This document shows positions 18,391 to 26,759 of a DNA stretch of 60,267 nucleotides, piece by piece; the stretch's first letter is position 1, and each line of letters opens with the position of its first letter. The stretch is from Weissella hellenica (GTDB lineage Bacteria; Bacillota; Bacilli; Lactobacillales; Lactobacillaceae). A model generated the notes under the pieces. That model made no database searches. It had not been told where the DNA came from and saw only the letters and a list, made by a program, of their open reading frames with translations. The DNA is taken from contig NZ_BJEG01000014.1 of NCBI RefSeq assembly GCF_005405545.1, positions 1 to 60,267 of the forward strand, in the 5' to 3' direction. Position numbers and translations under genes: made by a program.

Positions 18391-19625
18391 TACTTCTCGC
18401 TCCACTTCTTAAAAATAACAACTGCATTATGGCCACCAAAACCGTAGTTAGCTGATAGCACATAATTTGGTGCAACGTGCTTGTTTGCGTCATTAACAAG
18501 TGTCACACCCATCGTATCTGGATCTTGCTCAGTTAAGCCAACGTTAACTGGTAACTGTTCACGAACAATGGCACCAATAGCAGCAATTGCTTCAATCGCA
18601 CCAGCGGCTCCTAGTAAATGACCAGTCATCCCCTTAGTTGATGAAACCAAGACACCATTTTTACCGAAAACTAATTCCATGGCTTTTGATTCGGCAGCAT
18701 CATTGGCACCAGTAGCAGTTCCATGAGCATTAACATAATCAATATCACTTGCTTGAATACCAGCATCTGCTAGTGCTAATTTAACTGACCCAGCAGGTCC
18801 AGATCCATCAGGTGTAGGACTCGTTAAGTGATAAGCATCAGAATTTGAACCATAACCAACCACTTCAGCAATAATTTCTGCACCACGTGCTTGAGCATGT
18901 TCTAGTGACTCTAAAATAAGAACCCCTGAGCCTTCACCCATAACGAAACCATGACGGTTAACATCAAATGGTGTTGAAGCCTTTAATGGATCTGGTTCGT
19001 TTGAAAGTGCTGTTAGCGCAGCAAATCCTGAAATCCCCATTTCATTAACAGAAGCTTCAGCACCACCAGTAATCATAACGTCCATCTTACCTGATTGAAT
19101 TCGCCAAAAAGCTTCACCAATCGCATTCGTAGCACTTGCACAAGCAGTTGAAACTGTATAATTAATTCCTTGTGCACCGTAACGCATTGAAACGTTACCT
19201 GACACCATGTTTGGAATTGCATTAGGTACGAACATTGGACTAACACGTTTTGGCCCTTTGTCATGCATCTTAATCACTTGTTGCTCAATGGTTGTTAAAC
19301 CACCAATTCCTGTTCCCATAATAACACCAAAGCGGGCAGGATCATCAACACCATCTACTAAGCCAGCTTGTTCAAGTGCTTCACCAGCTGCATGCACGGC
19401 ATATTGTGAAAACAAATCCATTTTACGTGATTCACGCTTACCAACACGGGCAGATGGATCAAAGTCTTTCACTTCACCAGCTACCGTAATACCTGTTTCA
19501 GTTGCATCGAATTTTGTAATTGGTGCAATACCAACTTCACTGTTAAAAATACCGTTCCAAAAATCTTCAGTACTATTTCCAACAGGGGTAACAGCCCCTA
19601 AACCTGTAATAACAACTCGAGTCAT
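18390..19625 (-). CDS. fabF: 3-oxoacyl-ACP synthase II
   Basis: This 411-aa condensing enzyme has catalytic Cys162 in VSTACASAT, His in NAHGTATGAND (about 302) and His in MTGHLLGAAGA (about 337). It elongates acyl-ACP with malonyl-ACP. It is separated from fabG by 90 bp that contain two matching palindromes and no terminator, and it is translationally coupled to accB. Confidence 0.96.
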   Translation of the reverse strand: MTRVVITGLGAVTPVGNSTEDFWNGIFNSEVGIAPITKFDATETGITVAGEVKDFDPSARVGKRESRKMDLFSQYAVHAAGEALEQAGLVDGVDDPARFGVIMGTGIGGLTTIEQQVIKMHDKGPKRVSPMFVPNAIPNMVSGNVSMRYGAQGINYTVSTACASATNAIGEAFWRIQSGKMDVMITGGAEASVNEMGISGFAALTALSNEPDPLKASTPFDVNRHGFVMGEGSGVLILESLEHAQARGAEIIAEVVGYGSNSDAYHLTSPTPDGSGPAGSVKLALADAGIQASDIDYVNAHGTATGANDAAESKAMELVFGKNGVLVSSTKGMTGHLLGAAGAIEAIAAIGAIVREQLPVNVGLTEQDPDTMGVTLVNDANKHVAPNYVLSANYGFGGHNAVVIFKKWSEK

Positions 19626-19653
19626 CTTGTTCTCCTTTATTTGTTAGCATCGC

Positions 19654-19708
19654 CATACGTATGAAAAAAGTAAGTAAAAATATAAAATAAGTGCAAAACA
19701 TACGTATA
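19654..19708. repeat. Paired CATACGTA palindromes between fabG and fabF
   Basis: CATACGTATG (19654-19663) and CATACGTATA (19699-19708) are two near-identical palindromes 45 bp apart. In RNA the two copies could pair as a 9-10 bp stem with an A/U-rich loop of about 35 bases. They could also be a paired protein-binding site or an mRNA-processing element within the operon. Confidence 0.5.
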
Positions 19709-19715
19709 AGTCGCT

Positions 19716-20438
19716 TTAAATATATAAACCACCATCAACCGTAATTGTTTGGCCGGTGATGTAATCGTTTTGAGCCAAGAAAACAGCTGTATTTGCAATT
19801 TCAGTTGCTTCACCAAAACGTTTCAATGGTACTGCTTCCAACACTTGATTTTTTACTTTATCAGATAAAGCGTCAGTCATGTCAGAGACAATCATCCCTG
19901 GTGCAATCGCATTAACACGAATGCCACGCATGGCACCTTCTTTAGCTAATGTTTTTGTTAATCCAATAATACCAGCCTTTGAAGCAGCATAATTTGCTTG
20001 ACCAACATTTCCCATTAATCCAACAACAGACGCAATATTAATAATCTGACCAGTTCGTGCACGAAGCATCTTTTTGAATACTGGTTGCGTTACATTAAAC
20101 GTACCATTTAAATTCGTATTAACAACTTGTGCAAAATCGGCTGGTTTCATTCCCATGGCTAATTTATCATTAACAATTCCTGCATTATTAACTAAAATAT
20201 CAATGTTTTTAATTTCAGCAAATAAACCGTCTAATGCTTTTTGCACGCTGGCATCATCTGCAATGTCTGCTGTAATTGCCATTGTATTTTCACTAAAGTC
20301 TGCTAAAACTTCTGCCTTTGGAGCTGAACGCCCATGCAAAATCACATTTGCGCCAGCTGCATCAAAAGCATGTGCAATTGCCAACCCAATACCACGAGTA
20401 GAACCCGTTACTAACACTGTTTTTCCTTCGAGATTCAT
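19716..20438 (-). CDS. fabG: 3-oxoacyl-ACP reductase
   Basis: This 240-aa short-chain dehydrogenase reduces 3-oxoacyl-ACP with NADPH. It shows the cofactor motif TGSTRGIG (11-18), NNAG (near 86-89), the catalytic Ser in NIASVVG and the YAASK catalytic pair. Length is typical. It follows fabD by 11 bp. Confidence 0.95.
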   Translation of the reverse strand: MNLEGKTVLVTGSTRGIGLAIAHAFDAAGANVILHGRSAPKAEVLADFSENTMAITADIADDASVQKALDGLFAEIKNIDILVNNAGIVNDKLAMGMKPADFAQVVNTNLNGTFNVTQPVFKKMLRARTGQIINIASVVGLMGNVGQANYAASKAGIIGLTKTLAKEGAMRGIRVNAIAPGMIVSDMTDALSDKVKNQVLEAVPLKRFGEATEIANTAVFLAQNDYITGQTITVDGGLYI

Positions 20439-20449
20439 TACTGCGTCTC

Positions 20450-21382
20450 CTATTCTGTTGCTGCTAGCATTTCACGTACTTCTTGATACGTTTTAAAGTC
20501 AGTTACTTTGTAACGCTTAACGTCCTTACCAACAATTTTGCGAGCAAATTTGTATAATGTATCGCTTGATCCAAATTCAATCAAAGTATCAACACCGTCA
20601 TCCACCATCGCTTGCAATGCTTGCGCAAAATAAGTTGGTGAAACAATTTGTTCCAATAAAGTCTCTTTAACGTTCGTAAACTTTTGACCTGTTGTATTTG
20701 AATAAACATCAAATGCCATTGGCGCAAATTGTTCGTCTGCCAAGCGTTCTTTTAGCTGATTAGCAGCTGGATCCATCAATGGTGTATGAAATGGTCCAGA
20801 AACTGGTAATTCAACCATCCGAGCAACACCTGCTTCAGTTAAAGCTTGCATTGCTTGATTGACATCATCCGCAACACCACCAATAACTAATTGATTAAAA
20901 GTGTTGTAATTAGCTGGATAAACTTTTCCCCCAGCTACTTGTAATGTTTTGATTGTATCAACGACAAGGTCTTGATCATCGGTCATAACGGCAACCATTT
21001 TACCAGGATTTCCTTCACCAGCAGCTTGCATATACGCACCACGATCTTTAATAATTGCCATTGCTTGATCAAAATCTAAAACATCAGCCGCTACTAAAGC
21101 ACTATACTCACCCAAACTTAGTCCAAGCGTTGCCTGAGGTGTTGGCATAACATCAGCTAATGACCGATAAATTGCCGTACTCATTGCTAGGATAGCTGGT
21201 TGTGTATATTGTGTTTGCTTAACATTTTCTTCATCATTAACAATGGTAGACATAATGTCATAACCCAACACCTTGCTGGCTTCATCAATGGTTTCTTTAT
21301 AAACAGGTACTTGCTCGTATAAATCAGCACCCATGCCAACTTTTTGAGCTCCTTGCCCGCTCATTAAAATTCCAAGTTTCAT
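20450..21382 (-). CDS. fabD: Malonyl-CoA:ACP transacylase
   Basis: This 310-aa enzyme loads malonyl groups onto ACP. The nucleophile is Ser89 in GLSLGEYSAL, the partner His is in SGPFHTPLM (about 197), and the N-terminal GQGAQKVGMG is diagnostic. The start at 21382 is supported by TTTGGAGGACAT immediately upstream; a longer frame overlaps fabK and has no such site. Confidence 0.95.
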   Translation of the reverse strand: MKLGILMSGQGAQKVGMGADLYEQVPVYKETIDEASKVLGYDIMSTIVNDEENVKQTQYTQPAILAMSTAIYRSLADVMPTPQATLGLSLGEYSALVAADVLDFDQAMAIIKDRGAYMQAAGEGNPGKMVAVMTDDQDLVVDTIKTLQVAGGKVYPANYNTFNQLVIGGVADDVNQAMQALTEAGVARMVELPVSGPFHTPLMDPAANQLKERLADEQFAPMAFDVYSNTTGQKFTNVKETLLEQIVSPTYFAQALQAMVDDGVDTLIEFGSSDTLYKFARKIVGKDVKRYKVTDFKTYQEVREMLAATE

Positions 21383-21399
21383 ATGTCCTCCAAAAAAAG

Positions 21400-22347
21400 T
21401 TAATTCAAAAGGTCTTCTGCTTGTGACCAAGTGTCTTCTAAAATATCAGCAACTGGTTTTAATTCAGTAATCAAGCCTGAGATTTGACCAGCCATGAAGG
21501 CACCTGTTGTCTTATCACCATCAACAACGGCACGACGTAATGATCCATTTTCTAGATCTTCAATCGCATCATCATCTGGCTTAGGCTTTTGAATTTCAAT
21601 ACGTTCTTGTTTAACAAAGTTCTTTGACATCTTTGTCTTCAAGACACGTGCACGATTACCCATAATTTCACCAGTAATCAATGTATCAATATCTTTCGCC
21701 TTAACCACAGCATTTTTAAAGTTATCGTGAACTTCTGATTCTTCAGATGCCAAAAAGCGCGTACCCATTTGCACACCTGAAGCCCCTAGCATAAAGGCAG
21801 CAGCAACACCACGACCATCACCAATACCACCAGCAGCAATAACCGGAATATCTACCGCATCAACTACTTGTGGTACTAAAGTCATGGTTGTTAAACTACC
21901 AATATGTCCACCGGATTCCATACCTTCTGCAACAACAGCATCGACACCTTTTTTCTCCATCATTTTAGCTAGACCAACTGATGGAATAACTGGAATAACA
22001 AAAATGTCATGACTGTGTAATTCTTCAATAAATGGCGATGGATCGCCAGCGCCAGTTGCAACGACCTTAACGCCCTCTTCGATAATGACATCAAATACTT
22101 CACGAATGTGTCGTGATAATAGCATGACATTAACCCCGAAAGGCTTATCCGTTACTTCTCGTGCACGATGAATTTCTTCACGAACTTTATCAGCTTTCCA
22201 ATATCCTGTACCAATAATGCCTAATCCACCAGCTTCTGAAACGGATCCAGCCAAGTGACCCGTACCAGCCCAAGCCATTCCACCTTGAATAATTGGATAC
22301 TTCATGCCCAACTTCTCAAAAAGTGGTTTTTTTAGCTCAAAGCTCAT
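21400..22347 (-). CDS. fabK: Enoyl-ACP reductase II (FMN-dependent)
   Basis: This 315-aa TIM-barrel flavoprotein reduces the enoyl-ACP double bond in the last step of each elongation cycle. Features are YPIIQGGMAWAGTG at the N-terminus, VVAEGMESGGHIG with the FMN-contacting residues, IAAGGIGDGRGVAAAFMLGA and MGTRFLASEES. It replaces FabI, as in streptococci. It sits 18 bp ahead of fabD. Confidence 0.95.
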   Translation of the reverse strand: MSFELKKPLFEKLGMKYPIIQGGMAWAGTGHLAGSVSEAGGLGIIGTGYWKADKVREEIHRAREVTDKPFGVNVMLLSRHIREVFDVIIEEGVKVVATGAGDPSPFIEELHSHDIFVIPVIPSVGLAKMMEKKGVDAVVAEGMESGGHIGSLTTMTLVPQVVDAVDIPVIAAGGIGDGRGVAAAFMLGASGVQMGTRFLASEESEVHDNFKNAVVKAKDIDTLITGEIMGNRARVLKTKMSKNFVKQERIEIQKPKPDDDAIEDLENGSLRRAVVDGDKTTGAFMAGQISGLITELKPVADILEDTWSQAEDLLN

Positions 22348-22377
22348 AATATCGTCCCTTCTAACTAACAGTGTTGC

Positions 22378-22617
22378 TTATGCGTTTACTTGTTCTGCTA
22401 CCTTGTTAACCAAGTCTTGAATAGTTTGAACTTCTTCTGCAACAGCTAGCTTAATATCAAATTCATCTTCAACACGGTTCAAAACTTCAAACAAGTCTAG
22501 TGAATCAGCATCGATATCTTCGCTCATGTTAGTGGCTAGCTTAACTTCGTCTTCTTCCAAATCGAATTGGTCAATCAAGATTTCGCTTACTTTGTTAAAA
22601 ATTTCTGTTTCAGTCAT
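22378..22617 (-). CDS. acpP: Acyl carrier protein
   Basis: This 79-aa acidic four-helix protein has the phosphopantetheine attachment serine at Ser39 in the DADSLDLFE motif. It carries growing fatty acyl chains for the enzymes of this operon. The acidic composition and length are normal. Confidence 0.95.
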   Translation of the reverse strand: MTETEIFNKVSEILIDQFDLEEDEVKLATNMSEDIDADSLDLFEVLNRVEDEFDIKLAVAEEVQTIQDLVNKVAEQVNA

Positions 22618-22659
22618 GTTATTATCCTCTTTTTTCTGTCTTTTAATTTTTGTTATTAA

Positions 22660-23631
22660 TTATAATTGAATGATTAATGCGCCAGCAGTTAGCCCACCAC
22701 CGAAACCAGCAAGAGCGATTCTTTGTCCATCATGAACAACGCCCTCTATGCGTAATTCATCTAACAAAATACCGATGCTTGCTGCACTAGTGTTACCATA
22801 GTTAGCGACATTAATCGGGAATTTTTCGATTGGTTGCCCAAATCGTTTTGCAATACTAGCAATAATGCGAGCATTCGCTTGATGTAATAAATACACATCA
22901 ATGCTATCAGCTGTTAAATTGGCTTTGTCTAAGGCCTCAGATAGAACTACTGGTACTTGGCGTGTTGCAAAATTATAGACCTCTCGCCCATTCATATGGA
23001 AGTAAGGATCTGCTTGTGATAACTCACCAGTAAAATAATTACTATTGCGTTGATGACCAGCAGTTAAAAATTCTGATTGCTCACCATACGTCTTCAATGA
23101 TTCGGCCAATAGGCCAACTTGGGCTGACGTTTTTTCTAACAAAACGCCGGCTGCCCCATCACCAAATAACACCGCTGTTGAACGATCCTGCCAATCAACT
23201 AACTTGCTAAGCACCTCAGCACCAATCACTAGACCACGTTGATACTTAGTGGCTAACAAAGCACTTGCCATACTGATTGTATAAACAAAACCAGAACATG
23301 CAGCAGATAAATCCCAAGCAAAAGCATTATTTGCTTTGATATTACCCTGTACTTGTTGTGCAACACTTGGTGTCAAATTATCCGGTGACATGGTACCGAC
23401 AATAATAAAATCAAGTTGGTCCGCCGTTATACCCGATTTTGCCAATAATTCATTTGCAACGCTGGTTGCTAAATCACTTGTGTTTTCATCGTTAACAACG
23501 TGCCGTTGATGAATACCTGTACGAGGATAAATCCAATCATCAGATGTATCCATAAACGTTGCCAATTCATCATTTGTTACGACTCGCTGTGGTACCACGT
23601 GGGCAGACTCAACAATTGTAAATTGTTCCAT
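22660..23631 (-). CDS. fabH: 3-oxoacyl-ACP synthase III
   Basis: This 323-aa KAS III starts fatty acid synthesis by condensing acetyl-CoA with malonyl-ACP. The catalytic triad is Cys112 (LSAACSGF), His near 249 (LLHQANARI) and Asn near 279 (NYGNTSAAS). It lies between fabT and acpP, the standard order in Lactobacillales. Confidence 0.95.
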   Translation of the reverse strand: MEQFTIVESAHVVPQRVVTNDELATFMDTSDDWIYPRTGIHQRHVVNDENTSDLATSVANELLAKSGITADQLDFIIVGTMSPDNLTPSVAQQVQGNIKANNAFAWDLSAACSGFVYTISMASALLATKYQRGLVIGAEVLSKLVDWQDRSTAVLFGDGAAGVLLEKTSAQVGLLAESLKTYGEQSEFLTAGHQRNSNYFTGELSQADPYFHMNGREVYNFATRQVPVVLSEALDKANLTADSIDVYLLHQANARIIASIAKRFGQPIEKFPINVANYGNTSAASIGILLDELRIEGVVHDGQRIALAGFGGGLTAGALIIQL

Positions 23632-23642
23632 ATCGTCCTCAA

Positions 23643-24101
23643 TTAAAACTGTATTAGCTCATGAAGATATTCTTGTAAGTCTTCGATAGCTTCTTCAACT
23701 ACCGGGGCCTTACTTTTTTCTAATGAATCAAACAATGAATGTGTCATACCACGATGAAATGCCTCATGAGCTCGAAATACGGTACGACCTTTATGTGTTA
23801 ACCCAATTCGAACCACGCGGCGATCCTTTGTGTCTCGATTACGTACGACATAGCCTTTTTTTTCAAGTTTATCAATCACGCTCGTCATGGCACTAGGTGT
23901 CAAATGCATCGTTTGTGCTAATTGAGAAGCTGTGCGTGTGTCATACATCGTAATCGCTGCAATCGTGTGCATATCTTTGATAGTAATATCTTTAAATCGT
24001 GATTTACGCAGAGAAGCTTCCTCAATCCACATCACATTATTAAATACATCTACTAATGTTTCATTCATTTTTTCAAAAGAACGCTCTTCATGTGCACTCA
24101 T
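23643..24101 (-). CDS. fabT: MarR-family fatty acid synthesis repressor FabT
   Basis: This 152-aa MarR protein has a winged helix around residues 45-105 (TASQLAQTMHLTPSAMTSVI, then the wing RDTKDRRVVRIGL). Its position between the first dehydratase gene and fabH matches fabT of streptococci. FabT binds acyl-ACP and then represses the operon. Two FabT-box-like sequences overlap the operon promoter, which predicts autoregulation. It starts 2 bp after the fabZ/fabN stop. Confidence 0.92.
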   Translation of the reverse strand: MSAHEERSFEKMNETLVDVFNNVMWIEEASLRKSRFKDITIKDMHTIAAITMYDTRTASQLAQTMHLTPSAMTSVIDKLEKKGYVVRNRDTKDRRVVRIGLTHKGRTVFRAHEAFHRGMTHSLFDSLEKSKAPVVEEAIEDLQEYLHELIQF

Positions 24102-24103
24102 AC

Positions 24104-24565
24104 TTATTTCTCCGCGCTATTAGCTGTTTTTTCTTCAGGTGAAACGACAAACATAAGCTCAGCACTTGTAGCCAACTTATCATCAACCATTGCCTTTACT
24201 TTTACCGTTCCCATATTTTCACGTAAGTTACCAAACGCAACATGTAACTTTAAAACATCACCTGGTCGAACCATATTTTTAAATTTAGCATTGTCAATTC
24301 CCGTCATATAAGCTGTTTTACCAACAAATTGTGGAGATGACAAAATTAAAATTGAAGCGGCTTGTGCCAATGATTCAATAATCAAAACACCTGGCATTAC
24401 CGGATTACCTGGGAAATGCCCCTGGAAAAACTGTTCATTGATTGTGACGTTTTTAGTTGCAACCAATGATTCTCCAGGAGTCATTTCATCAACATAATCC
24501 ATATATAAAATAGGATAGCGATTAGGAATTAAATCCATAATTTCTGTCGTAGATAGAACTGCCAC
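24104..24565 (-). CDS. fabZ: FabZ-family dehydratase, probable FabN-type dehydratase/isomerase
   Basis: This 153-aa hotdog-fold protein has IPNRYPILYMD near the N-terminus, catalytic His50 in GHFPGNPVMPG and Glu64 in IIESLAQ. It starts with GTG at 24565 after AAGGAG; the longer frame has no ribosome-binding site. It is the first gene of the operon, in the place of fabM in streptococci. It is clearly different from the second FabZ (IPNRYP versus LPHRYP, MPG versus FPG). By position it may be the bifunctional FabN-type enzyme that isomerises trans-2 to cis-3-decenoyl-ACP for unsaturated fatty acids. Isomerase activity cannot be read from the active site alone. Confidence 0.85.
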   Translation of the reverse strand: MAVLSTTEIMDLIPNRYPILYMDYVDEMTPGESLVATKNVTINEQFFQGHFPGNPVMPGVLIIESLAQAASILILSSPQFVGKTAYMTGIDNAKFKNMVRPGDVLKLHVAFGNLRENMGTVKVKAMVDDKLATSAELMFVVSPEEKTANSAEK

Positions 24566-24589
24566 AGTTATTCTCCTTCCAAAATTTAT

Positions 24590-24618
24590 TTCGAACATCG
24601 AAATATTCGATATTCAAA
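24590..24618 (-). promoter_or_regulatory. Tandem FabT-like operator boxes
   Basis: On the minus strand TTTGAATATCGAA (24606-24618) and TTCGATGTTCGAA (24590-24602) are two imperfect dyads of the TTTGAnnnTCAAA type recognised by FabT. They lie 16 bp apart and begin at the -10 element, so bound repressor would block initiation. Confidence 0.7.
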
Positions 24619-24646
24619 TCTTATTTCTTTTTAGCTGAAATGTCAA
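24618..24646 (-). promoter_or_regulatory. Promoter of the fatty acid synthesis operon
   Basis: A perfect -35 TTGACA (24641-24646) is followed by a 17-bp spacer and TAAGAT (24618-24623). It drives the 13-gene fab/acc operon; the first gene starts about 45 bp downstream of the expected start site. Confidence 0.8.
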
Positions 24647-24745
24647 CTTATTAAACACACTTATGTTTTTTATTCAATAAACAAGCGTGATACTAGCCAC
24701 TTTACAAGCAATTATTAACGCGCACTAATTTAGGCGGCTAAATCT

Positions 24746-24789
24746 AAAAAAATAGCAGATCACCAATATATTGGTGATCTGCTATTTTT
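24746..24789. terminator. Bidirectional terminator after csbD
   Basis: AAAATAGCAGATCACCAATA and its exact complement form a near-perfect 20-bp stem with A and T tails. It separates csbD from the fatty acid operon promoter. Confidence 0.9.
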
Positions 24790-24799
24790 AAATCTTATA

Positions 24800-25039
24800 T
24801 TACTTATCAAACTTAGACTTCAAATTGTCAATTGCATCTTCAGCCTTATCCTTCAAATCTTCAGCTGCATCTTCAACTTTATCCTTAGCATCGCCAAAGG
24901 CACCACGCGCCTTACCAGCTAAGCCTTGTGCCTTACCCTTAGTTTCAAGCTTTTCATCATCTGTTGCAGCACCAGCAACTTCTTTAACCTTACCTGAAGT
25001 TTCGTCTACTTTACCTTTTAAATCATCTTCAATTGCCAT
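24800..25039 (-). CDS. CsbD-like stress protein
   Basis: This 79-aa highly charged Lys/Asp/Glu/Ala-rich protein begins with MAIEDDLKGKVDETSGKVKE, the typical CsbD-family N-terminus, followed by helical repeats of the KDKVEDAAEDLKDKAED type. The start at 25039 is supported by a G-rich ribosome-binding site (GGGGGGAT); longer frames are not. CsbD proteins accumulate under general stress; the molecular role is unknown. It is monocistronic. Confidence 0.88.
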   Translation of the reverse strand: MAIEDDLKGKVDETSGKVKEVAGAATDDEKLETKGKAQGLAGKARGAFGDAKDKVEDAAEDLKDKAEDAIDNLKSKFDK

Positions 25040-25221
25040 AATTAAAATCCCCCCTATTAATAGTAAGTCCATCTTAACTAATATTAATTTATATTGCAAA
25101 CAATACGTATCATTTTATTATTTAATACAAAAATTTAATAAAAAAGATGTTTTTAAAGTTTTTTTAATAAATTTTTGATACATAGCGTCACATAAATATT
25201 TTAAATAATGATTAAATATAA

Positions 25222-25270
25222 ATAAAACCACCAATCTCACCCTTTTAGTTTGGCAGATTGATGGTTTTAA
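25222..25270 (-). terminator. Intrinsic terminator after purB
   Basis: AAAACCATCAATCT and AGATTGGTGGTTTTATTT pair on the minus strand around a 19-base loop, about 55 bp past the purB stop. Confidence 0.75.
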
Positions 25271-25325
25271 TAGATATCATCGTGGTCGTTTTACGCACTA
25301 ATTTTATAGTGCCTATTTTTTTTGA

Positions 25326-26621
25326 TTAGCTTAACCCTAAACGCTTATAAATATCATCCACGTGCTTTAAATGCCAATGATAATCAAAAGCATCATCAAT
25401 TTGGGCAGCTGTTAGATTTTGGGTAATCGTTTCATCCGCATCAACTAATTCACGGAACTGACGTTGCTCATCCCATGAACGGGCTGTTAGTGGTTGTACG
25501 GTATCATATGCAGCCTCACGTGATAGACCAGCATCAACTAATTTCAGCAATAAGCGTTGTGAATAAATTAACCCATACGTACGTGTCATATTTTGTTTCA
25601 TTGTCTCAGGGAATACTTGCAAATTCTGCAAAATATTTGTCATACGGTGCAACATATAATCAACAACTGTTGTACCATCAACCAAAATAATACGTTCTGC
25701 ACCCGAGTGAGAAATATCACGCTCATGCCATAGTGTGACATCTTCTAAAGCAGTGACTGAATAACCACGCAAAACGCGTGACAAGCCGACAACGTTTTCT
25801 GAGCCAATTGGGTTACGCTTGTGTGGCATTGCTGATGATCCCTTTTGACCACCACGGAAACCTTCCTCAACCTCATGAATTTCAGAACGTTGCAAACTAC
25901 GAATCTCAGTTGCCATTTCTTCCAAATTTGAACCAATAATTGCCAACGTTGTCATATAATCTGCATGCAAATCACGTGGTAAAATTTGTGAACCAATTAG
26001 TTGTGGCGTTAGTCCTAGCTCTTTCATTGCAACTTCTTCCACTTGTGGTGGAATATTCGCAAACGTCCCCACTGCCCCTGATAATTTACCAGTCTCAACT
26101 GCCTTGGCAACATTATCAAAACGTTCAATATTACGTACCGTTGCTTGATAAAAACGTGCCATTTTTAGACCAAACGTTGTTGGCTCGGCATGTACACCGT
26201 GCGTACGCCCCATCATAACAGTTTCTTTATACTTTAATGCTAATTGTGCTAACGTTTCTTTTAACGTTTGTAAATCAGCCTTAATTACTTGGTTTGCTTG
26301 TTGTAACCGTAATCCCTGCGCTGTATCAACAACATCAGTAGACGTTAATCCATAATGAATCCACTTTCGCTCATCACCAAGTGATTCAGAGACATTTCTT
26401 GTAAACGCGACAACATCATGACGTGTTGTTTTTTCAATTTCAGCTATGCGATCAACATCAAATTTTGCATTTTGACGGATTGCTTCTAAATCTTCTGCTG
26501 GTACGTGCCCCACTGACACCCAGCCTGCCGTAACTGCAATTTCAACATCTAACCATGATTGGTATTGATTTTCAAGCGACCAAATACGTCCCATTTCAGA
26601 ACGAGTATAACGATCAATCAT
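25326..26621 (-). CDS. purB: Adenylosuccinate lyase
   Basis: This 431-aa fumarase-superfamily enzyme cleaves adenylosuccinate and SAICAR in purine synthesis. The signature loop SSAMPHKRNP (about 262-271), MMGRTHGVHAEPTTFG with the general acid His, and TSTDVVDTAQG are present. Length is normal. It is encoded alone here, away from other pur genes. Confidence 0.96.
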   Translation of the reverse strand: MIDRYTRSEMGRIWSLENQYQSWLDVEIAVTAGWVSVGHVPAEDLEAIRQNAKFDVDRIAEIEKTTRHDVVAFTRNVSESLGDERKWIHYGLTSTDVVDTAQGLRLQQANQVIKADLQTLKETLAQLALKYKETVMMGRTHGVHAEPTTFGLKMARFYQATVRNIERFDNVAKAVETGKLSGAVGTFANIPPQVEEVAMKELGLTPQLIGSQILPRDLHADYMTTLAIIGSNLEEMATEIRSLQRSEIHEVEEGFRGGQKGSSAMPHKRNPIGSENVVGLSRVLRGYSVTALEDVTLWHERDISHSGAERIILVDGTTVVDYMLHRMTNILQNLQVFPETMKQNMTRTYGLIYSQRLLLKLVDAGLSREAAYDTVQPLTARSWDEQRQFRELVDADETITQNLTAAQIDDAFDYHWHLKHVDDIYKRLGLS

Positions 26622-26717
26622 TTTTTATCCCCTTATGCCTTTTTAAAACGCGAACGAATTATTATTTATACTAATTATTGTACCGTAAATACGAATTATT
26701 TTCAGCTGTTTTCCAAA

Positions 26718-26751
26718 TAAAAACTGCAATCATTATTGACTGCAGTTTTTA
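26718..26751 (-). terminator. Intrinsic terminator after prsA
   Basis: AAAACTGCA and TGCAGTTTTT form a short stem around a 13-base loop, starting immediately at the prsA stop on the minus strand. Confidence 0.7.
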
Positions 26752-26759
26752 TAATTTCA

